Source of the DNA: Lytechinus pictus
Lineage: Eukaryota; Echinodermata; Echinoidea; Temnopleuroida; Toxopneustidae
Direction of reading: 5' to 3'
Length of the DNA: 64,000 nucleotides
Assembly (NCBI RefSeq): GCF_037042905.1
Contig: NC_087254.1
Coordinates: forward strand, 11,765,103 to 11,829,102
The notes beneath the pieces were generated by a model. That model searched no databases, was not told the DNA's origin, and was given only the letters and a program-made list of their open reading frames with translations. The position numbers and the translations under genes are program-made. This document shows, piece by piece, positions 13,901 to 25,700 of the stretch. The stretch's first letter is position 1; the number at the start of each line of letters is the position of its first letter.

Positions 13901-14693
13901 TCAAAATCCTCTATATCTATTATTTTGCTATATTTTCCTCCTCCCCCCCTCCTTTTTTATATTTTCGCCACCAGCAACAATGCACTTCCATGTATTGTTC
14001 ATTTGAAGTGGCGAGATTTATTCACAACCTTCATTTTACTTGTTGGGAGTTGAAAATTTAAAAAACTTCCTTGAAAGCTAGAAAATACATAACTCTGCGC
14101 AGGATGAGTGGTATATGAAATCCCTAAATCGCTTCCACTTTCATAAGTGATATTTTGAAAAGGGGCTTGAAATCACAAAAGGACTTTTGAATTCAGGATC
14201 AGTTTCGATAGTCTCAGTTGATCGAATATGTAATAAATTTTGTTGTAATCACATCTCTAAATACTGTCAGTGCTTTAGCTACCAGCTACTGACAATGAAA
14301 GGCAGACCGAGTGAATGCCCCCCCCCCCTCTCCCTGGCCGAAGACAAAAATAACATTTGCCCACCCCCCCAACACTTTCAGAGGACTGATTGTGATCTGT
14401 GTCCCTTATTGAGACCATTCTAACAAACAGCATCTACAAAATTTGGAGGGAAATTTCAAATCGTTTAGGGTGAACAATTCCAGCCCCCCCCCCCTCCTTC
14501 TGATCATCCTAGACCGCCCCTTGATAGCCGGTTATAGACCCCCTTAACATGAGACCTAACGAAACCATTTTTTTCTCTCGTTTAGTCTTTTCTAGACATT
14601 TAAATTCTTTAATTCTTTGGAAGTAATAAACACGGAAACAAATTCGATGGTATGTTATTTTTCATGTATCCTTTGCCTTTATTGAATGTGCAG
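7912..14693. other. Intergenic, repeat-derived, no gene supported
   Basis: AT-rich sequence with poly-C/G runs (8808, 9035, 11866, 11938, 14318) and scattered decayed repeats. Two good donor-like sites (GTGAGT at 12599, GTAAGT at 12610) could end an untranslated leader exon of the Ig receptor, but no promoter or transcript evidence is visible. Confidence 0.4.
12160..12380 (+). mobile_element. Possible LINE 3' tail
   Basis: The stretch ending AACTGATGAGACCAACCTGA, TCAAATAAATCTGAAA and an A/T-rich tail resembles the 3' UTR ends of CR1-like elements, with CAAGGACAGCAG upstream. No ORF part is kept, so the call is weak. Confidence 0.3.
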
Positions 14694-15295
14694 CATGTTG
14701 ATCAGAGGTGACCTAGCCAGACGTATCTCCCTCACCTTCGTATTGGTAATGTCGACACTTGCCATGTCATGCAATGGCTCTGGATCAATCAGCATGGACG
14801 CAACGCCAGAACAAGCCACTATCTCAGACGGGCAAGCTCCAGTAACCCTCCAGTGTACGCTCGACGATGCTGACCCTACCGAGTACAAGATCGAATGGAG
14901 CCACTCTTTTCAAGGAGGCCAGGAAACTTTACAGAGCAACAGAACTGCCTACAGGGACATAGTGTCAGGGACACTCACGTCCTCATTGATTCTGTCCGAA
15001 CCAGGCCCGAGGTTCGTCATCAGTTTGTACGTTTGTGAGGCGCACTCTCTGGGCCGAGGCGGCAACATAGTTACCTTCAAACAATCTTTGGTTTCTCCAA
15101 AGACATATGGCAGAAGATTGGAATGCACCAAGTCTGGTCGTGCAGGTAGAGTCATCCACTTGTTCCAAGATGGCCCCCACGTTGATATTTCATGTAAGAT
15201 TCCTCGAAAACCGATCGTCGTGCTCAGATGGAAAGCCCTGCACAGAACAAATGACAATGTCAGAGATTTATTTGGTTTTATTCGTGACGATGATG
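14694..15295 (+). CDS. Ig-receptor gene, alternative first coding exon A
   Basis: Exon A encodes a signal peptide, a complete Ig domain and the first half of a second Ig domain of a cell-surface receptor. A pyrimidine-rich acceptor ends in AG at 14692-14693. The first ATG inside the exon is at 14695; another in-frame ATG at 14686 would be used only if this splice site were not. Counting from 14695, residues 11-24 are hydrophobic (signal peptide). Ig1 has C54, W68 (IEWSH) and C114 (YVCEAH), followed by a SLGRGG motif. Ig2 starts with C167 and W179 (VLRWKA). The exon ends at a GTAAGT donor (15296) after one base of a codon (phase 1), matching the phase-1 acceptor at 17204. The joined product would be 699 residues. 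It is clearly homologous to exon B over its whole length but strongly diverged. Exon A could instead be the remnant of a tandem gene duplication; its open frame and intact splice signals argue against decay. Confidence 0.75.
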
Positions 15296-16288
15296 GTAAG
15301 TTGAAGGATGATCCCAGAAAAATGAACATATTTGTCAAGATCAGACAGTCAGGAGGCTCAATATTATGTGACTGGGACAGGGCTATACTATCACCCCCTC
15401 CCCTGCCAAAACGCCAACACGAATGGGGGAAAATGTAAATGTAACATGTGCGTCTAGCTAGCCTTATTACATGTATTACATGATGAATTCAAGACTTATC
15501 ATTGAGTCCACTATTTTCTGTGATCGGAGAACATGTTGGACCAGACATTTATTTCTATTATACGTCATTCTCTTTCTTCGTGCCATACATCCGGACCCCT
15601 GGGACCACTATTTCCATTTATTTGTTTTCCATTTTCAATTATAATATTCATCGTGTATAACTAGGCCTACAAGTCGATTTATTCTTTTGGCATTTTACGA
15701 TACTCTAATGTTTATACATGTATTTTGTTCAACTATCTTTGTTTCATCGGTCGGGTATCTGCCACATGAGCTGTTTGTTTTTTAGTCGAAATTAAATAAA
15801 TAGTGACTTACTTCCGCAGTAACATTTACCATTTTAATCACACTCATATAGGCCTAATTAAATGGAAATCAATCAAATCAAATACAAAATATAAACATGT
15901 CATTGTGTTATTCATGACGGAGGTACATGTAATTGTGCCACAAGAACGAGTTGCTTTCTCTTTTCTTGATGTGAGAGGTTTTTTTTGCCTGACATCAAGG
16001 CTGATTGTGATGCATTGTTGTCACATTACTTTCGTTATATGAAAGGATGTTCTTGATAAAGTTTGCTGCTCTTCATGTTTATATCAGTCAGGCACTTATA
16101 AATCACTTATGTGGTGTGCAAGTTTTGATGACGTTCATTTCTTAATCTATCACAACTTTCCATTTGTTTGAGATCTGTTCTCATTCAATCCATAACAGTT
16201 TTAAAAGGGTTCATCAAACCAACTGAAGGTTGTAAGACCCTGTAACTTATATGATGTACTCCTATTAAGATTTCAATTTATTTTGTAG
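15296..16288 (+). other. Intron/interval between alternative exons A and B
   Basis: Non-coding stretch between the exon A donor and the exon B acceptor. It is AT-rich and no third copy of the Ig exon is visible in it. If exon A is spliced to the shared exon, the intron runs from 15296 to 17203 and skips exon B. Confidence 0.6.
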
Positions 16289-16934
16289 CAGTTATATGAC
16301 TTGGCCAACGTACAAACACATGTAACGACGAAACACCATACTGATTTCTTCCTGGAGAATCAAGGAGTTGTGTTTAATATAATGGGTCTGGTCAAGAAAC
16401 TCTTGCAGATCATCGTGCTCGTAAGCTCTTTCCAATTAATCATTTCATATGACGCTGGACCAGTCATTGCAGTTACACCAGAAATCGAAGGAGAAAAGTT
16501 GACTGTGCACTGCATAGTGAGCAATATTGATGCTGATAAATACACGGTAGAGTGGAGTCATGCCCAACACTTCCAAGGCAACGAAACTGTCCACCGGGAC
16601 GTCTTCTTGAAGACACTTAATTCTTCCATTAGTCTTTCAAATTTCGTCGCGAGTCTATACGTTTGTGAGGTTCACTCCCTTGGTCGAGGTGGAGCCCTTG
16701 TTGCCTTTGAAAGTTCTTCCGTTTCTCAAATAATCTCTAAGAGTAACTTAGAATGCACTAACTCCAGTGGTCGAGGGAAGATCATTCACCTATTCCCGAC
16801 GGGCCCGTCTGTGAATATTTCATGTCAGGTATCACGCGAACCCATAGTTGAGCTGAGATGGAAGTCTTTTCCAGAGCTGAAATCATCAAACCCTCATCTT
16901 GATGATTTGATTGTTCCCTATCGTCATGATACCA
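16289..16934 (+). CDS. Ig-receptor gene, alternative first coding exon B
   Basis: This is the second, homologous first coding exon of the Ig receptor. A T-rich acceptor ends in AG at 16287-16288. A short upstream frame in the exon ends quickly, and the main start is the ATG at 16382 (MGLVKK). Residues 7-22 form a hydrophobic signal peptide. Ig1 has C44, W58 (VEWSH) and C95 (YVCEVH), then SLGRGG as in exon A. Ig2 begins with C148 and W160 (LRWKS), and its second cysteine lies in the next exon. Several N-x-S/T sites are present. The donor GTAAGA at 16935 is phase 1, and a 269-base intron separates it from the phase-1 acceptor at 17204. The joined product is 683 residues. Reading past the donor meets a stop at 16967-16969, so an unspliced transcript would make only a short secreted form. 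The function is inferred from domain layout only. Confidence 0.78.
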
Positions 16935-17203
16935 GTAAGACAACCTTTCTCTTCACCCTAAACAGATAAATAGCCTGGTTGTTTGTTCGTCTTTCTTAAT
17001 ATTTTCACGATGGCATAGTAGTGATTTTTTTTCATTATTTTGTTTGCTGAATTAACCAAATTGTTTGTATATTCATCCTGGGGTACTCCCCTTTGTATGT
17101 TATCCATGTTATCAAATAATGAACGTATCTTGATGATGTAAGATATGTAAATTGATTCTTGTTTTGATATTAATTATGTTTTCTGTTATTTGTTTTTCTT
17201 CAG

Positions 17204-18702
17204 GTGAACATCGATACATCAATTCATCTCTAAGATGGGATCCTCGATTAAACGGATTGATTCTTTATTGCCAAGCCTTGTCATACCGCGCGACTGCAGC
17301 TGAGGTCGAGCCATGCATCGTTGGGCTTATCAAGGTTGTGCAATCACCGAGGATCGTCCCAGAATCTACCAGCATCAGCGTAGGTCTGGTCAATCAAGCC
17401 GAATTTTGGTGCGATGTGAGAGGGCTGTCGCGCCAGGCCTGTACCTTCCTGTGGACCTGTAAGCCCATGATAGCTGGTTGTCATGCAAATGGCGATAATG
17501 GGACTCTCTTTGTGGGTGTTGACACAACTACTCAGATTCCTTCGAATGGTGAGGTTATAATTACTTGTGAAATCCAGTGCTCCCCCGACATCACCGGTGA
17601 AGCCAATGCAACGCTGACTTTCCATAACTTGTCTTCAGTCTCTCCTGCAAATAACCGCCAGTTAGTGTCAGGTTTGGTGGATGGCACTGAATTCGAGGCG
17701 ACACTTATACTACACTCTGGACCAGGAGGAGATGGAACCACCCTGAAATGCGCCGTGAATACGACAGGGTATCAGCCAACTTTCTCATGGTACGTCGATG
17801 GTCAGCGAGTATTGGGAAACATGACCTTCGACGAAGAGACGAATTCTTACTACCAACTTGGAAGATCATTCAGTGTTGTAATGTGCGAAGTTTTAATAGG
17901 TGCCACCATTGCAAGGGTGTGGGACACTTTCACGCATCTGTTTTCAAAGGTCGACTCCACATCAGCGCCCACCTCAATCGTGTCGACTAGAACTTTGATC
18001 ACATTTGAAGAGATTTCAATCAGCAACAGCTCTATCGGCAGTCATTCCACACACCAGTCATCTACTAATCCAACAATACCTTCAGAAGCAAGGCCAAGGC
18101 TCTTTCCAGGAAACTCTCGGATATTAGTAATATTCGTCATAATCTGTGGTTCCACTGCGCTGATATTCTTCCTATGGATGGCTGTCAGTGGATTAACCAG
18201 ACACGGTAGTTCAAGGAAGCCAAGAGAATGCACAAAGACCAAAATATTCAGAACAAAACGGCAACGCCAAGTGGATGACGGTTACCTAACACCGAAATCT
18301 ACTAGAGACCAGAGAGGCGTTTCTCTTGAGCCAGTAGGCGTCGTGGGTGAATATGCCTATCCTGTTTTCGAGGGGAGGAATCCAAGTGATTTTCAGGATG
18401 GTCCGAACGTGGATCCGATGGATTTCCTAAACGAAGCCCCCCAATACGAAGATATTCCTTGTGAAGGCATTGATTCACAATTGCATCAATACCAGACAGT
18501 TTCCCAAGATTATGCTTACGCAACTCACAATTCTTTAACTCCCCCTTCACCAGAATCACATTCAGCATCGTCGCTCTCATCGGCACCGTCTTCCAGTCCA
18601 CCCCTTGTTCACGAATACCATATTGGGCATTGTTTCTTTCCACAAGATGATTCAGTATCCAGTGAGAAGCCTCAACGAATATACCACGAGTACCTCATGT
18701 AA
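17204..18702 (+). CDS. Ig-receptor gene, shared terminal exon (Ig domains, TM, tyrosine-rich tail)
   Basis: The common last coding exon starts after a long pyrimidine tract and CAG at 17201-17203 and runs in phase 1 to the stop at 18702. Residue numbers are for the exon B product. C207 completes the Ig2 fold begun in the previous exon. A third Ig-like domain has C254, W268 (FLWTC) and C306, with extra cysteines. A fourth has C367, W380 (FSWYV) and C412. A Ser/Thr-rich stalk follows. A transmembrane helix (about 491-512, nucleotides 18121-18186) is followed by a basic stop-transfer segment. The roughly 170-residue cytoplasmic tail has ten tyrosines, in contexts such as DGYLTP, YEDI, YQTV, DYAYA and the C-terminal YHEYLM. 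This suggests a phosphotyrosine-signalling type I receptor, perhaps an innate immune or recognition receptor. No orthologue is recognised. The third domain could be a divergent non-Ig beta-sandwich. Confidence 0.82.
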
Positions 18703-19467
18703 AAGGCAGCGATTTTTGATTGATTGAAAAATCACATTTATTTCCTTCAAACAAATACAAAATAATATTTGACATAGTAACGAATACAGTATATATTTCG
18801 ACACAATTTTGAAGGAGGCGAAAACCCGGAAAGCAGAGCTTGAGTTGGGGTCGCCAGATTTATTGACATGAACATTAATTTTTGTTTAATTATTGTATAT
18901 TTTGTATGTAATGAGATGAAATATTCATATTGAATGCTACATGAAATATTTTTGCAAATGTATGTCATTGCAGTTTAAGAGAAATTTCTGTTTTCTTTTT
19001 AATTTCCATTATATATTGGTTATTCTGATATGTATCATCAATGTAAGTTCTATACAATATAATGTAGAAATGAAACATTCCTGGGTATGAATTGAAAATT
19101 CATAAGAAGAAAAAAAAGAAATTCCGGTGAAAGTTTCAAAGTACTTATAACCATGGTCAAACGTCATATTACCGGCCAGTCAGATTTCTTAGGAATATCA
19201 CTGAAAAGGAAGCCTTTACATCAAACCGGCATGAATGGGGTAGAATTGTAAAGTTAGACCCAAACAAACGTCAGAACATTTCCAAGAAGAAATGAGAGTT
19301 TTGTTTCTCACTCCTGGAAGTGGTAGTAAAACTTATTTAACAATGAAATTCAAGGGACAGGCATTAGCCAATAGTATTTAGAGATACCGCACAAAAATGT
19401 TACGAGTTTTCATCTGAATACTATATTCAGCTCTCGGTGAATACGATAAGATTTTGTTAAGGACAAC
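18703..19467 (+). other. 3' flank of Ig receptor, no gene seen
   Basis: Probably holds the 3' UTR of the Ig receptor. I see no canonical AATAAA close to the stop codon, so the transcript end is not defined. No coding potential was found. Confidence 0.35.
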
Positions 19468-19611
19468 CAGGGGCCCGTCTTAGAAAGAGTTGCGATTGAT
19501 CTGATCAATCGCAACTAGGATGGCCAGCAACTTCAACATCTATTAAGCATGTTTGTTCAAAATATTTTCCAGCTGTGATGTATAATCATGCATTCATTGT
19601 TTTCTTGAAAG
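19468..19611 (+). mobile_element. Fragment of a dispersed inverted-repeat element (GGGCCCGTCTTA family)
   Basis: This stretch begins with GGGCCCGTCTTAGAAAGAG and a GATTGATCTGATCAATC core. It matches the reverse complement of 49091-49241, including the distal part GCATTCATTGTTTTCTTGAAA. The match stops where the LINE sequence begins, so this is one terminus of the element joined to the truncated 5' end of the LINE. Confidence 0.6.
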
Positions 19612-22160
19612 ACATGACACCCAGAGGGGAACTTCAGACTTCATTGCTTCAAACTCTTAATGATAATTTTCTAACTCAGAAAGTGAACTTTCCAACAAGG
19701 ACAGATAATAACGGGACTGAAAATACTCTGGATCTGTTGCTCACTACTCACCCTTCACTGATGCAGAATGTTAGACCTCATGCAGGTATAAGTGATCATT
19801 GTGTCATTTTGAGCTCTATCTCCACCAAAGCAATGGTTTACACAAAACCACCTCGAAATATTCCCCTGTGGAGCAAGGTCAACGAGAATGAGTTTAAAGC
19901 AAGATCGTCTGGGCTGAGTGATTTCTTCGCCCGTAAACCAGAAACAAGCACTGTACAGGAAAACTGGACATGGTTTAAAGACTCTTTGAACTCTCTTGTA
20001 GCTGAATTAGTCCCAGATATGCGTGTGAAAGGTAAACCATCTGCACCGTGGTTCAACTCAAAGCTGAAACGTCTCTGCAGTAAGAAGGAAAAGGCCTACT
20101 TAAGAGCAAAGAGAAGTGGTTCCAGAGTTGATTGGGTAGCATTCTGTTGTATTCACAAACAAGTGGACAGAACCCTCCGCAAGGCACATAGATCCTATAT
20201 ACAGTCAATAGTCGAGACCGAGGACCCGAAAATCTTCTGGCGTTATATTAAATCAAGACGCACAGACAACATGGGAGTCCAACCCCTAAAGGTTAACGGC
20301 AAGTTGTTCACCAGTGACGCTGACAAAGCTGAAGCTCTTGCAAATCAATTTCACAGCATATTTACAAGAAAAAACACAGCCCGAGACTCTATGCCAACTC
20401 TGCCAAACAGTCCATATCCAGACATGCCGGAAATTCAAATTAAAAACGAAGGTGTAGAGAAACTTCTTACCTCCATCAAGGTCTCCAAGGCAATAGGGCC
20501 ATATGAGATAAAGAACCAGACTTTGAAATTAACAGCCCACGAGCTGGCACCTATATTGACATTCATCTTTCAACAATCCTTGGATACTGGTTCTCTGCCT
20601 CTTAATTGATTGGAGAAGAGCAAATATATGCCCCATCTTCAAGAAAGGAGCTACCACTGATCCCGCTAACTATAGACCTGTGTCCTTGACATGCACATGC
20701 TGCAAAATCTCGAACAAATAGTAGATGGTCAGGTGATGAGTCATTTGAGTAAGTTCAACATCATTGCAGACAATCAACATGCATTCCGCAAAGGTAGATC
20801 ATGTGAAACACAACTTATCCTGACCACACACAACTTGCTTCAGAGCATTGACAATAAACAATCTATCGATGTGGGAGTACTTGACTTCTCAAAAGCCTTT
20901 GATGTAATGCCACACCATCGACTTCTTCTCAAGTTAAAATATTATGGAATCAGAAATAAATCCAAGGACTGGATAGCCTCCTTCTTGATGAATCGCTTTC
21001 AGAGGGTGGTCATCAATGGTATCCCTTCTGAATGGACACCTGTCCTGAGCGGAGCCCCGCAAGGGACCGTTCTCGGCCCCCATCTTTTCTTGATGTTTAT
21101 CAACGATATCCATGAAAACGTCTCCAGTACAACTCGTCTATTTGCAGATGACTGCCTTGTGTATAATACCATCAAGTCGCCTGGCGATGAGCAGCAATTA
21201 CAAATAGACTTGAATAAGATGGTTGACTGGTCCCAAGCTTGGGGGATTAAGTTTAATCCATCGAAATGTAATGCCATGAGAATCACTCGGAAGAGGAAGC
21301 CTGACCCTACAAAATACACAATGTTGGGAATTAGACTGGAAGAAAAAGAGAACGTCCAGTACTTGGGAATCCAGCTCCAGCGCAACCTTCGCTGGAACAA
21401 ACAAACACAACATGCTACGACAAAATCAACATGGGTGCTGAACTTCATTAAGAGAAATTTCTACCATTGTGCCCCCTCCATCAAAGAAAAGCTATACACT
21501 TCCCTCGTTAGACCCCACCTTGAGTACGCTGTTGCATCATGGGACCCCTACACAAAGAAGAATATATATAGTATAGAGAGAGTCCAAAACAGAGCGGCTA
21601 GATTTGTCTCTAACACGTACGGACGTGACACTAGCATCAGTGCCATTCTTAAGGACTTAGAGTGGGCCCCACTCCGTGAAAGAAGGAAGTATCATCGCCT
21701 AACTTGCCTCTACAAAATCCTGAATGGCCAACTGGACATAGATCATGAAAACTTCATCAAGCCCAAGCCATCAAGAGGCAGAAGAGGACACACTCGACAA
21801 TTCCAACAGCAGTACACAAACTCAGACTCATTTGCCAATTCCTTCTTCATCCGAACTATCGACCAGTGGAATGGCCTTCTACCAGAAACTGTAGACCAGC
21901 CATCAACGACAACCTTCAAAAATGCCCTTACTAAAGACCCAATAATTTACAAAAACTAGACCACACTCTCCGACACACCTCCAGTTTAACTCTTCTTGGA
22001 GTATTTCGGAGGAACATCATACCAAGTACCAAGTACGGGATCATTGGTCTAACATGTGTCTAAGTCTAGCTAGAGACAGGAGCTGACGTCAGATAGTCAT
22101 CGTCAGGACACTCAAGCAAGAAACCAAGAATCAGAGAAGAAAAAAAAAGAAATATATAGC
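19612..22160 (+). mobile_element. 5'-truncated CR1/L2-like non-LTR retrotransposon (LINE)
   Basis: The copy keeps the end of the apurinic endonuclease domain, the whole reverse transcriptase and the C-terminal region, followed by about 200 bases of 3' UTR and an A-rich tail near 22137-22160. The endonuclease remnant is recognisable by VNFPTR, NTLDLLLTT and GISDHCVI. The 5' part of the element is missing and the sequence abuts a MITE fragment, as expected from incomplete target-primed reverse transcription. No target-site duplication could be defined. The assignment to the CR1/L2 group is by the style of the RT and C-terminal motifs. Confidence 0.85.
19620..21959 (+). pseudogene. LINE endonuclease/reverse transcriptase ORF, frameshifted
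   Basis: The reading frame encodes the end of an EEP endonuclease, a linker and a non-LTR reverse transcriptase. RT motif A reads DFSKAFD, the primer-grip region holds GAPQGTVLGP, and the catalytic motif is FADD (21141-21152). The C-terminal region RVQNRAARFV and LKDLEWAPLRERR is typical of this LINE group. A one-base gain near 20606-20608 shifts the frame and gives a stop at 20608-20610. A one-base loss near 20705 restores the original frame. The intervening roughly 95 bases still read as RT in the shifted frame (WRRANICP, NYRPVSLT). The copy is therefore recently active but now dead. Confidence 0.85.
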
Positions 22161-22739
22161 TAAACATCATCATTAGTCATTGAATTGTATAAATATGTTA
22201 TTTATCTTCATATGTTTATACTTTGTTTATAACCTGTTATCCTTGAAAATTGTTTACTATAATAAAGATTTTCTACACCTAATTATTTGTGTGATTGGTA
22301 GTCTGTTAACAGGTTTACAAAAGTCTGTGGATACGTGGAACATACACTGCATATCCCAGCCACAAGGTAGGCTCTAATCTACCCTGTGACAGCGGCGCTA
22401 AATGAAGACAACATGCTCGGACTTTTTCGAATTCCATTTATCAAGAGCAAACACAAGATCTTAAGACACTTCTAAATACAAGTTCAATATGCTTAAACTA
22501 TTTGATATATTGACCCAGCCCGCCACCACCTGGTTGAATAACGTCGCTCATCACCTTACTCAAAAACAAATGTACACTCATCATTGATGACAACTCTCCA
22601 TATCAAGGTAACTGCATGGTAACCATGTCCGACTTTCAATCAAAATCAAGGTTTCAATGAAATAACTAACTAAAGCAAAGCTACCAAGTAATCATCTTAA
22701 GAAACTAGTCTCAACTTGGTAACTAACTACCACACAAAT

Positions 22740-25700
22740 TTGGTAACCAACTCGTCAATCGCCTCTTTAACCATATCAAACACCAACTAGTCAAGCAACT
22801 CGTCAATCGCCTGTGTAACCAGATCAATAACCAACTAGTAAATCAACTCGTCAATCGACTCAAGAACTGATTTGACAAACTCGTAAATTAACTCTATAAA
22901 CAATTTTGAAAACAATTTGAAAACCGACCTAGCAACCAACCTGGTAATCAACTCGTTAACCAACTCGACAACCTTCGTACCGTCGTACTTAAAAAAAAAT
23001 CAACTCGACAATGCAGTAGAGAACCGACTTGACCAGGGATTTGACCACCACCTCGATAACGTCATGGTTGTCAAATAATATAATCTACTTGACAACCAAA
23101 TCTACAATCTACTTGACAACCAACACGACAACCTACTTGACAAGCAACACGACAACCTACTTGACAAGCAACACGACAACCTACTTGACAACCAACACGA
23201 CAATCTACTCGTCAACAAACACGACAACCTACTTGACAACCAACACGACAACCTACTTGACAACCAACACGACAATCTACTCGTCAACCAACACGACAAC
23301 CTACTTGACAACCAACATGACAATCAGCTCGACAACCAACACGACAACCTACTTGACAACCAACACGACAACCTACTTGACAACCAACACGTCAATCTAC
23401 TCGTCAACCAACACGACAACCTACTCGTCAACAAACACGACAACCTACTTGACAACCAACACGTCAATCTACTCGTCAACAAACACGACAACCTACTTGA
23501 CAACCAACACGACAATCTACTCGTCAACAAACACGACAACCTACTTGACAACCAACACGACAACCTACTCGACAACCAACACGACAATCTACTCGACAAC
23601 CAACACGACAATCTACTCGTCAACAAACACGACAACCTACTTAACAACCAACACGACAACCAACTCGACAACCAACACGACAATCTACTCGTCAACCAAC
23701 ACGACAACCTACTTGACAACCAACACGACAATCTACTTGACAACCAACACGACAACCTACTGGCAACCAACACGACAACCTACTTGACAACCAACACGAC
23801 AATCTACTTGACAACCAACACGACAACCTACTGGCAACCAACACGACAACCTACTTGACAACCAACACGACAACCTACTCGACAACCAACACGACAATCT
23901 ACTCATCAACCAACACGACAACCTACTTGACAACCAACACGACAATCTACTTGACAACCAACACGACAACCTACTGGCAACCAACACGACAACCTACTTG
24001 ACAACCAACACGACAACCTACTTGACAACCAACACGACAACCTACTTGACAACCAACACGACAACCTACTTGACAACCAACACGACAATCTACTTGACAA
24101 CCAACACGACAACCTACTTGACAACCAACACGACAACCTACTTGACAACCAACACGACAATCTACTCGTCAACAAACACGACAATCTACTTGACAACCAA
24201 CACGACAACCTACTCGACAACCAACACGACAATCTACTCGACAACCAACACGACAATCTACTCGTCAACAAACACGACAACCTACTTAACAACCAACACG
24301 ACAACCAACTCGACAACCAACACGACAATCTACTCGTCAACCAACACGACAACCTACTTGACAACCAACACGACAATCTACTTGACAACCAACACGACAA
24401 CCTACTGGCAACCAACACGACAACCTACTTGACAACCAACACGACAATCTACTTGACAACCAACACGACAACCTACTGGCAACCAACACGACAACCTACT
24501 TGACAACCAACACGACAACCTACTTGACAACCAACACGACAACCTACTCGACAACCAACACGACAATCTACTCGTCAACCAACACGACAACCTACTTGAC
24601 AACCAACACGACAATCTACTTGACAACCAACACGACAACCTACTGGCAACCAACACGACAACCTACTTGACAACCAACACGACAACCTACTTGACAACCA
24701 ACACGACAACCTACTTGACAACCAATACGACAACCTACTTGACAACCAACACGACAATCTACTTGATAACCAACACGACAACCTACTTGACAACCAACAC
24801 GACAACCTACTTGACAACCAACACGACAATCTACTCGTCAACAAACACGACAATCTACTTGACAACCAACACGACAACCTACTCGACAACCAACACGACA
24901 ATCTACTCGACAACCAACACGACAATCTACTCGTCAACAAACACGACAACCTACTTAACAACCAACACGACAACCAACTCGACAACCAACACGAAAATCT
25001 ACTCGTCAACCAACACGACAACCTACTTGACAACCAACACGACAATCTACTTGACAACCAACACGACAACCTACTGGCAACCAACACGACAACCTACTTG
25101 ACAACCAACACGACAATCTACTTGACAACCAACACGACAACCTACTGGCAACCAACACGACAACCTACTTGACAACCAACACGACAACCTACTTGACAAC
25201 CAACACGACAACCTACTTGACAACCAACACGACAACCTACTTGACAACCAACACGACAACCTATTTGACAACCAACACGACAACCTACTTGACAACCAAC
25301 ACGACAACCTACTGGCAACCAACACGACAACCTACTTGACAACCAACACGACAACCTACTTGACAACCAACACGACAATCTACTCGTCAACAAACACGAC
25401 AACCTACTTGACAACCAACACGACAACCTACTTGACAACCAACACGACAATCTACTTGACAACCAACACGACAATCTACTCGTCAACCAACACGACAACC
25501 TACTGGCAACCAACACGACAACCTACTTGACAACCAACACGTCAATCTACTCGTCAACAAACACGACAACCTACTTGACAACCAACACGACAATCTACTC
25601 GTCAACAAACACGACAACCTACTTGACAACCAACACGACAACCTACTCGACAACCAACACGACAATCTACTCGACAACCAACACGACAATCTACTCGTCA

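Noticed and set aside
14949..15338. 129-codon minus-strand frame
   Set aside because: Antisense shadow of Ig exon A.
18302..18643. 113-codon minus-strand frame
   Set aside because: Antisense shadow of the receptor tail.
20999..21448. 149-codon minus-strand frame
   Set aside because: Antisense shadow of the LINE reverse transcriptase.
23029..23787. Long open frame (TTNTTTYL repeats) over the minisatellite, and matching minus-strand SRLSCWLS frames
   Set aside because: A 24-base unit keeps every frame open by arithmetic; the frames break at each 23-base variant, there is no ATG or signal peptide, and both strands are equally open.
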